A stretch of 64,000 nt of DNA from Liolophura sinensis (taxonomy: Eukaryota; Mollusca; Polyplacophora; Chitonida; Chitonidae): assembly GCF_032854445.1 (NCBI RefSeq), contig NC_088304.1, forward strand, positions 5,148,001-5,212,000, written 5' to 3'. The translations under genes and the position numbers were made by a program. Positions 61,482 to 64,000 of this stretch are shown here, piece by piece (the stretch's first letter is position 1; every line of letters begins with the position of its first letter). Below the pieces are notes generated by a model that saw nothing but the letters and a program-made list of their open reading frames with translations, did no database searches and had not been told where the DNA came from.

Positions 61482-63162
61482 TTTATTTCATTTTTTAGAT
61501 TTTTCATGTTATGCCTCCCACTGTTTTTTTTTTTTTTCTCGCAGAAAAAATTATCTGCTTTTGAACAGTCTTGTTGTGGCTGTGAGTCTCTCATATTCGA
61601 CAAGTGACCTAAGCAGAGTTTTTGTTGTTATTTCAGCATAGCCTGTGCGTCTAACCTGCGTGCTCGTGTGCGCGGCTTCGTGTACGGCTTCGCGGGGCTG
61701 ATGATCCCACTCCTCCTCCTCCTTACCTACCTCATCAGCACCTCCCACAAAGTCCTCAGGCCCCTCCTCGGACAGAATCTCGTGGACACCCTCGGCATTT
61801 ATCTGGTGATTTAACATTGTCACACACCGGCCCTCTAAACTCATGAATCAACAGTGATAACTATACTAGTGACTACAGTAACAATACCAGTGTCTGTGAA
61901 TGAAGTTATTCTGGCTGATGTTAGATGCTATGTGCTTGGGCAGGTGTTTGGAAGGTAGAATGATAGCCTACTGGGAAAATATAAATTTTAGCACTAGAAG
62001 TAATATCTGATAACATTTATTTGCCTCCAGAAATGCCTTTTTTGTGGTCGAAAATTTAGGTCATTTAGGGTAGGTAGAAAGCATCTTTGCTCTGTGTGGC
62101 ACAAGATTTGTTTCCCTTGGTAGAGGACTGCTATTTTACCATTGAAATTCAAAGAGCTGCATGTGATGATGAAACCATCTTAAAGTCTTAAGCACAAAGT
62201 GAAGATCTTGATACCTTCTGTACCTGCCTATGAAGGCCATGATATAAGACCTCTTAATCTTCATTTTGTCATTATGAATTCTAAATAAATTGTTAGATCT
62301 ACATTTGTATAAAAAACACTTTGTCTGGAACTCAGGCCTAATTTTTATTCAAAGTTTGTTCACATCAATCAAGAATTAAAGTACAGTTGCAAAGTGACAT
62401 CTTCTGAGATAACTTCCATCCAAGATAGACGGCCATTCAGGCATGTTACAGTGCATTCAGTCTATAAGTTCTGAGATAACATCCATCCAAGATAGATGAC
62501 CATTTAGGCATGTTACAGTGCATTCAGTCTATAAGTTATGAGATAACATCCATCCAAGATAGACGGCCATTCAGGCATGTTACAGTGCATTCAGTCTATA
62601 AGTTCTGACATAACATCCATCCAAGATAGACGGCCATTTAGGCATGTTACAGTGCATTCAGTCTATAAGTTCTGAGATGACTTCCATCCAAGATAACATC
62701 CATCCAAGATAGACGGCCATTCAGGCATGTTACAGTGCATTCAGTCTATAAGTTCTGACATAACATCCATCCAAGATAGACAGCCATTTAGGTATGTTAC
62801 AGTGCATTCAGTCTATAAGTTCTGAGATAACATCCATCCTAGATAGACGGCCATTCAGGCATATTACAGTGCATTCAGTCCATTTACCTTGCCATCCATT
62901 CATACTCAAAGTAAAGCTGAATATCAAAATTTTAAAAAGATAAGTAAATCTGCCTCCTTATTTTCCAAAATTCTTGCCTGCCCGACAATTTGAAAATGGT
63001 TGGATACCATGACCTTACTAAGTTTGTTGTGTTTGTGTTTTGACACCAGGGTCCGCTGAGCCGAGCCTGGCGAGCCATCCCGCCCGACTACAGCACACAC
63101 GTCCTCGGAGGCTTCCTCGTGTTCGCCCTCATCCTCCTGCTCCTGGCCAAGTTCTGCTCAAG
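16928..63162 (+). CDS. Gene-level span: EHD/sarcalumenin-like dynamin-superfamily GTPase with a C-terminal membrane hairpin (nine exons, 5' partial)
   Basis: Nine exons (16928-17039, 48822-48915, 49892-49946, 57979-58119, 59260-59420, 60186-60287, 60870-61012, 61637-61805, 63050-63162) total 1090 nt and join in frame through GT-AG introns, giving about 363 visible residues. Residues are numbered here from the first visible one. The P-loop GNHSAGKS is at 26-33, a switch I region with Thr and Ser is near 53-61, DTPG is at 112-115, SKAD is at 176-179, and a MPTIYIPN strand at 211-218 resembles the end of EHD G domains. Helical sequence at about 223-269 is followed by hydrophobic segments at about 284-303 and 344-361. 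EHD and sarcalumenin GTPases are known to bind and remodel membranes. Membrane anchoring of this one is inferred from the two hydrophobic segments. No EH domain is visible. The N-terminal exon is missing. Homology is recognised by motif and not by search. Confidence 0.85.
17461..17560. repeat. Short tandem repeat, about 30-bp units
   Basis: Phrases such as gtatatggctgcaggccagg recur three to four times. Confidence 0.8.
18860..19165. repeat. Diverged about 115-bp tandem repeat, three copies
   Basis: Three blocks share the ordered phrases ttgcctta-ttcatgtttaga, ccaa-ctat and ccataaatgtttattctt. Confidence 0.7.
20053..20180 (+). mobile_element. 5'-truncated SINE copy
   Basis: The sequence matches the 3' core of the SINE at 35327-35591 (gggctctgcccggtttcctc, ccataatgctggccggc, ataagtgaaatat) and ends in an AAATAAATCAATAAATA tail. 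The tRNA-like head is absent. Confidence 0.85.
21996..22240 (+). mobile_element. SINE copy with a degraded tRNA-like head
   Basis: It starts ggggcctctg, carries a B-box-like agttcaagtcc, the shared core (ccaccataacgctttccgcc, aagtgaaatattctt) and an A-rich tail. The A-box region has been lost or altered. Confidence 0.85.
22380..22920. repeat. 72-bp composite (37+35) tandem array with CATATG
   Basis: Two alternating half-units share ggcatatgatgg and differ in the flank (gtcagttgtatattac versus tgttatatattac). Half-units start at 22464, 22501 and 22536. The 72-bp period leaves a spurious open frame. Confidence 0.92.
23729..23880 (-). mobile_element. SINE fragment, minus strand
   Basis: This is the reverse complement of the SINE core (catactcaaatatttcac, then a gcattatt-tggga phrase, ccaaccatctgcatgttgct-like and aggaagccagcatga phrases). 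It is truncated and diverged. Confidence 0.75.
24145..24163. repeat. GA microsatellite
   Basis: A short GA run followed by poly-A. Confidence 0.9.
25447..25920. repeat. 128-bp tandem repeat, about 3.7 copies
   Basis: Copies start at 25447, 25575, 25703 and 25831, an exact 128-bp spacing. They share gaattgcttcatttgggatg and ttctcacttatgaaccaaac. Confidence 0.95.
26260..26735. repeat. 28-bp tandem repeat, about 15 variable copies
   Basis: The unit phrase ttgttgccatcttcatttga plus tagtctgt recurs with a 28-bp period in the middle (for example 26401 and 26429). It is diverged at both ends. Confidence 0.9.
28150..28580. repeat. About 51-bp tandem repeat
   Basis: The phrase gttccagtgaggcagcatat recurs at about 28351, 28404, 28450, 28501 and 28552. 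Between repeats is gagcatgtctgatgtc-type sequence. More diverged copies extend 5'. Confidence 0.88.
30300..31220 (+). promoter_or_regulatory. Candidate alternative promoter and first exon inside intron 1
   Basis: This stretch is GC-richer than its surroundings and has a GA microsatellite (30487-30507). It has four CAGCTG E-boxes (30310, 30406, 30439 and 30475). Near its 3' end an ATG at 31199 opens a seven-codon frame (MSVRKEP) that runs into the perfect donor G|gtaagt at 31220/31221, leaving phase 1. Phase 1 is compatible with the acceptor of the DTPG exon (57979) and with 59260, but not with 48822, where it would hit a stop at once. Transcription here is not shown. Confidence 0.25.
34133..34768. 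repeat. 36-bp tandem repeat, about 17-18 copies
   Basis: The phrases ggattttgtccttgcatgtc and tgcctttctgtccgcg repeat with a 36-bp period. Four frames, two on each strand, stay open for more than 200 codons because the unit is a multiple of three and lacks stops. On the minus strand it would encode a basic 12-residue repeat (TKSRGQKGRHAR type). No gene is inferred. Confidence 0.95.
34928..35153. mobile_element. MITE-like element with terminal inverted repeats, copy 1
   Basis: The left end, tgtatttgacctaaaatttc, is mirrored by the reverse complement of the right end, gaaatgtttaggtcaaatat. The length is about 225 bp. The interior is related to 37141-37366 (cttagaaa-g-gttttgag, gatatccttagag). 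No coding capacity is present. Confidence 0.65.
35327..35591 (+). mobile_element. tRNA-derived SINE, complete, with target-site duplication
   Basis: The element is flanked by a 10-bp direct repeat, tcaaagagct (35317-35326 and 35592-35601), which looks like a target-site duplication. An A-box-like TGGCTCAGTTGG is at 35340-35351 and a B-box-like agttcaagtcc at 35409-35419. A conserved core (ccgggctctgcccggttccc, taatgctggccgccgtc, aagtgaaatattcttgag) precedes an AAATAAATAAATAAA tail. It resembles the conserved-core SINEs reported from molluscs and other lophotrochozoans. The exact family name was not verified. Confidence 0.92.
36880..37012. repeat. About 18-bp tandem repeat
   Basis: The phrase tttcattatcacttatac and variants are repeated about seven times. 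Confidence 0.9.
37141..37366. mobile_element. MITE-like element with terminal inverted repeats, copy 2
   Basis: The left end, gaatttgacctaaaattttg, is mirrored by the right end, agttttagggcaaatacagt. The interior aligns by eye with 34928-35153, and the length is close to the same 225 bp. Confidence 0.65.
39195..39300 (+). promoter_or_regulatory. Weak promoter candidate with TATAAATAG and duplicated flank
   Basis: TATAAATAG (39229-39237) lies between two similar phrases, gaactacaacgtgcgtcagctg and gctacaacatgcat. Aaaccggccag-cagct occurs twice. No transcript structure could be attached to it. Confidence 0.15.
40567..40830 (-). mobile_element. tRNA-derived SINE, complete, minus strand, with target-site duplication
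   Basis: The element is flanked by a 14-bp direct repeat, cacagaaagttaat (40553-40566 and 40831-40844). In reverse complement it shows the same A-box, B-box, core and A-rich tail as the copy at 35.3 kb, at almost the same length (264 bp). Its near-identity to that copy suggests fairly recent activity. Confidence 0.92.
43255..43795. repeat. 43-bp tandem repeat, about 12-13 copies
   Basis: The phrases aatgccatgtgcagtgtgga and atagctggtgaataagacag repeat with a 43-bp period (for example 43584 and 43627). The 3' copies are nearly identical and the 5' copies diverged. All three minus-strand frames stay partly open as a result. Confidence 0.94.
44194..44211. repeat. CT microsatellite
   Basis: A short TC run. 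Confidence 0.85.
47033..47078. repeat. 14-bp tandem repeat (tgcagttcatgtaa), about 3 copies
   Basis: Direct reiteration of the 14-mer. Confidence 0.9.
48050..48145 (-). mobile_element. SINE 3'-end fragment, minus strand
   Basis: The reverse complement of the SINE tail and core is present (ttatttatttgatgttttgc, ctcaagaatgtttcattt, cattatggtgggaga). It is truncated. Confidence 0.75.
48822..48915 (+). CDS. Exon B: switch I (G2) exon
   Basis: The exon follows the acceptor tttccacag and ends at a consensus gtaagc donor. It completes Trp38 and encodes residues 39-69. The segment GVAIETQGFTFVTSG is in the position of the EHD switch I (EPTTDSF type), with Thr residues at 53, 57 and 60 that could be the G2 threonine. 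A basic stretch GRKRES follows. It ends in phase 0. It lies 31.8 kb downstream of the P-loop exon. Confidence 0.85.
48916..49891 (+). other. Intron 2 (0.98 kb)
   Basis: The intron has GT-AG ends and phase 0. It contains a dispersed repeat copy (about 49416-49650) that is also found near 5628-5845. The rest has no recognised feature. Confidence 0.8.
49416..49650 (+). repeat. Dispersed repeat, copy 2 (paired with 5628-5845)
   Basis: This is the second copy of the about 200-bp dispersed sequence, in intron 2, in the same orientation as the copy at 5.6 kb. No terminal repeats are obvious. Confidence 0.75.
49892..49946 (+). CDS. Exon C: short exon linking switch I to the G3 strand
   Basis: This is a 55-nt exon between acceptor ttattgtag and donor gtaagg. 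It encodes residues 70-87 (GNATLHLYPHFEPMRQIE) plus the first base of Gly88. The frame is continuous with the exons on both sides. It has no catalytic motif of its own. In the EHD and sarcalumenin families this region is a strand and loop between switch I and the DxxG strand. Confidence 0.8.
50090..51620. repeat. About 50-bp pyrimidine-rich minisatellite, roughly 30 copies
   Basis: The phrases tagttttcctgcccacctgt, tggctcctcaccttggtagg and ttagcagtcc recur throughout with variable unit length. The array begins about 145 bp after exon C and fills the first part of intron 3. Confidence 0.93.
51959..52186 (+). mobile_element. tRNA-derived SINE with a 3' internal deletion
   Basis: It has an A-box-like ggggctcagtt, a B-box agttcaagtcc and the core, but the segment around aagtgaaatattcttgag is missing. 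The core jumps directly to accaatcaaataaataaata. A possible 8-bp target duplication tcactatt is at 51951-51958 and 52187-52194. Confidence 0.88.
54140..54494. mobile_element. Imperfect inverted repeat, possible MITE
   Basis: The left arm (about 54140-54275) and the reverse complement of the right arm (54342-54494) share ordered phrases. Both are related to the single copy at 13882-14041. The spacer is about 65 bp. It has no coding content and no clear terminal dinucleotide signature. Confidence 0.55.
54512..55255. repeat. 24-bp tandem repeat, about 30 copies, with higher-order variants
   Basis: The phrase ggtgttcatcattccacact plus tcct repeats with a 24-bp period. Variant units carry gatcatgttccacacttact or a shortened gatcatcct. 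These variants recur in blocks, so the array has a higher-order structure. Spurious open frames occur on both strands. Confidence 0.95.
55360..55387. repeat. Poly-T tract
   Basis: A run of about 27 T directly downstream of the 24-bp array. Confidence 0.9.
57080..57295. repeat. 22-bp pyrimidine-rich tandem repeat, about 10 copies
   Basis: The phrase ggttttcttccacatcaggc repeats with a 22-bp period (57085, 57107 and onward) and shortens at its 3' end. It ends about 680 bp before the DTPG exon acceptor. Confidence 0.93.
57979..58119 (+). CDS. Exon D: DTPG (G3, switch II) exon
   Basis: A pyrimidine-rich acceptor (tcttttgctag) precedes the exon and a gtacg donor follows it. It encodes residues 88-134 plus one base. 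LVTFVDTPGLVDGDMKYPFD carries the G3 motif DTPG at residues 112-115. EHD proteins have a similar DTPGVLSG context. The following SILWLGDLAD resembles the EHD stretch QVLQWFAERVD. The exon begins in phase 1 and ends in phase 1. Confidence 0.88.
58120..59259 (+). other. Intron 4 (1.1 kb)
   Basis: The intron has GT-AG ends and phase 1. Nearly half of it is a 53-bp tandem array (58216-58730). The remainder has no recognised feature. Confidence 0.85.
58216..58730. repeat. 53-bp tandem repeat, about 10 copies
   Basis: The phrases gtttgagctaaacatctgag, agctggattcaaacttccgc and ccttggccatgtg repeat every 53 bp (58239, 58292 and onward). The array starts about 100 bp after the DTPG exon donor. Confidence 0.95.
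59260..59420 (+). CDS. Exon E: SKAD (G4) exon
   Basis: The acceptor is ctctgattgcag and the donor gtgaga. The exon encodes residues 135-188. ADLIFVFFDPIG matches the hydrophobic strand with Phe-Asp that follows switch II in EHD and sarcalumenin proteins. FYLSKADEAG carries the G4 motif in the form SKAD (residues 176-179), where the family usually has NKAD or TKAD. It ends in phase 0. Confidence 0.88.
59421..60869 (+). other. Introns 5 and 6 (59421-60185 and 60288-60869), flanking exon F
   Basis: Both introns have GT-AG ends and phase 0. Intron 5 holds a dispersed fragment at about 60030-60110 of the kind that also occurs near 88-130, 45925-45990 and 56105-56160. Intron 6 shows no named feature; near-duplicate short phrases such as agcagtc-taatgctggtg occur at about 60362-60440. 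Confidence 0.75.
60186..60287 (+). CDS. Exon F: end of the G domain
   Basis: The exon is 102 nt (34 codons) with phase 0 at both ends, between a tgttcacag acceptor and a gtgaga donor. It encodes residues 189-222. An amphipathic helix (MMQIVQELCK) is followed by MPTIYIPNAAS, which sits where EHD proteins have a PEVxRVYIGSF strand and so probably carries the G5-equivalent loop. A second AG two bases downstream would break the frame, which fixes the acceptor. Confidence 0.85.
60870..61012 (+). CDS. Exon G: helical or coiled-coil stalk exon
   Basis: The acceptor is ttgttgttgtag and the donor gtgagt. The exon encodes residues 223-269 plus two bases of codon 270. The sequence is rich in Ile, Leu, Glu, Asn and Gln with heptad-like spacing (IEKTINQTIQNTLNTLERD). 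This suggests a helical stalk or coiled coil after the G domain. It contains three Cys. In EHD proteins the equivalent helical domain includes the lipid-binding tip. No comparable KRKM-type tip is obvious here. Confidence 0.85.
61013..61636 (+). other. Intron 7 (0.6 kb) with TA microsatellite and a second strong acceptor
   Basis: The intron has a gtgagt donor and ends in gttatttcag. It contains a TA dinucleotide run (61434-61481). A poly-T tract followed by ctcgcag (AG at 61543-61544) looks like a second splice acceptor 92 nt before the inferred one. Confidence 0.8.
61434..61481. repeat. TA dinucleotide microsatellite in intron 7
   Basis: An uninterrupted TA run of about 23 units. Confidence 0.95.
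61637..61805 (+). CDS. Exon H: first hydrophobic (membrane) segment
   Basis: The acceptor is gttgttatttcag. The exon encodes Ser270 (split) to Leu326. A basic stretch LRARVRG precedes a hydrophobic run at residues 284-303 (FVYGFAGLMIPLLLLLTYLI), long enough to span or dip into a membrane, followed by a Lys/Arg-containing segment. The donor at 61806 is gtgatt, which is weaker than the others. If it were not used, the protein would end two residues later at TAA (61812-61814). This exon and the next are visibly richer in C-ending codons than exons B-G. Confidence 0.8.
61806..63049 (+). other. Intron 8 (1.2 kb)
   Basis: The intron runs from a weak gtgatt donor to a gacaccag acceptor, in phase 0. 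It contains a 67-bp tandem array (62400-62885). The stretch 61815-62390 shows nothing I can name. Confidence 0.75.
62400..62885. repeat. 67-bp tandem repeat, about 7 copies
   Basis: The phrases ctgagataacatccatccaa, gatagacggccattcaggca and tgttacagtgcattcagtct repeat with a 67-bp period (62404, 62471 and onward). One internal partial duplication lies near 62680-62700. Confidence 0.94.
63050..63162 (+). CDS. Exon I: second hydrophobic segment, possible C-terminus
   Basis: The acceptor is ttttgacaccag. The exon encodes residues 327-363 plus two bases. GPLSRAWRAIPPDYST is followed by a hydrophobic run at 344-361 (VLGGFLVFALILLLLAKF). About 40 residues separate the two hydrophobic segments, so a membrane hairpin is plausible. 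The exon ends either at an AG|gtgaat donor at 63162, with more exons outside the window, or as the terminal exon, because reading through gives Arg then TGA (63164-63166). AATAAA motifs at 63352 and 63362 could serve the terminal-exon model but lie in repeat-like sequence. Confidence 0.75.
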
Positions 63163-64000
63163 GTGAATCCTCTCTTCAGTTTTACTTCACTGAGGTTTTC
63201 CCGTCACCTGTAAAATTCTCAGAGTTTTGACAATGTCTTAAGGCCAGAAGAATTGTTAGATACTTGGGTAAAGTGCAGTAGTTTTCCTTTCCGGTTTCCT
63301 CCACCTAGAGATCTGACCAGTCAATTTAGTGAGCGAGTAATGCTGTAATGAAATAAAATTAAATAAATCAGTTCACAAGCTTTATAGAGATAATGCTTGG
63401 AAGTCTTTGGGTTTAAAAAGAAATCTAGAATGTCAGGAAAATTTCTGTTAAAGAATGTAGGGAATGTTGGCTGGGCGTTCTTTCTGTATTGTTTTAGCGT
63501 ATTTTTGGTCTGCATATCCATCGTGTTCATACCAAAAATGTAAATCCCTGGACGTCAGATTTGTTCACCCAGCTCGCAGTACTAGGTGTACAGTTTACTG
63601 GTGATTGTCACATGATAGGGAGATTGTGCTTTGATTATTTCTCCCAGGGTGTTACCTTCTTTTCCTGTTCAGTGTTTAGTGATTGGATGTCTGAAATGAT
63701 GAGTCACATGACACTGCCCCAGTCTGAAAGCTGTGACTGAGAGGTGTTTATCTCTGATTGACAGGTAAATTAGAGTAATACCAGAGAAAATAAATTTTGC
63801 CCCTTCATGGCAATCAACCTCAGGAGTAACCAGTATCTCCTTGCATGGTGCTCTCCCTTAGTCAATGCATTATCTCTGTAAGGAGCTTGAGTGTACAATA
63901 CTCTTTTCTTAAAGTATTTGAATCCTTGAAGAAAATGGAAATTTAGTGTCTAATTTCAATCATTGTGAGTTATGATATTTTATCAACCAATCAATGGTGT
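63163..64000. other. Sequence after the last visible exon; intron or 3' UTR
   Basis: This is either the start of another intron or the 3' UTR and flank. AATAAA occurs at 63352, 63362 and near 63788. A short phrase at about 63285-63305 (ccggtttcctccacc) matches the dispersed repeat family seen in intron 5. No further coding exon was recognised. Confidence 0.5.

Noticed and set aside
61551-61844. Minus-strand frame over exon H
   Set aside because: It is antisense to a well-supported coding exon, and its acidic product is the complement of the CTC-rich codons.
63752-63770. A tiny terminal exon after ctctgattgacag that would complete Arg and stop
   Set aside because: It would add a single codon before TAA. 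Any AG followed by a suitable triplet could do so, and there is no independent support.

Overview
The window looks like nuclear DNA from a metazoan, most likely a lophotrochozoan such as a mollusc. It is AT-rich, has long non-coding stretches, typical GT-AG spliced exons, many minisatellites, and several copies of a tRNA-derived SINE whose 3' core ends in an AAATAAATAAAT-type tail. I saw no bacterial-style operons, rRNA or CRISPR loci. The taxonomic call is inference from the repeats and gene structure; no search was run.

Only one protein-coding gene can be supported. It lies on the + strand as nine exons between 16928 and 63162. Their reading phases agree at every junction (phases 2, 0, 1, 1, 0, 0, 2, 0). 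The exons encode about 363 residues of a dynamin-superfamily GTPase of the EHD/sarcalumenin type. In order these are a P-loop (GNHSAGKS), a switch I region, a DTPG motif, an SKAD motif, a short helical or coiled-coil stretch, and two hydrophobic segments that could form a C-terminal membrane hairpin. The N-terminal exon or exons lie upstream of 16928 and were not identified. The C-terminus either ends at a TGA just after 63162 or continues past the window. A 31.8 kb intron separates the P-loop exon from the switch I exon.

Layout: 1-16927 holds no recognised exon. It contains an 8-copy 28-bp array, a large C/T-rich minisatellite block (1.3-3.8 kb), a diverged 4.5-5.1 kb repeat, a 37-bp array (8.1-8.6 kb), arrays near 11.2, 12.2 and 14.8 kb, and a weak CRE plus TATA promoter candidate at 11.5 kb. 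17040-48821 is the giant intron, with SINEs, two copies of a short terminal-inverted-repeat element (34.9 and 37.1 kb), arrays at 22.4, 25.4, 26.3, 28.2, 34.1 and 43.3 kb, and a GC-richer E-box-bearing region at 30.3-31.2 kb that ends in a perfect splice donor. 48822-63162 holds the other eight exons. Their introns contain three pyrimidine-rich arrays (50.1, 54.5 and 57.1 kb), a 53-bp array (58.2 kb) and a 67-bp array (62.4 kb).

Most long open frames in this window are by-products of tandem repeats. Minisatellites cover very roughly 10 kb.
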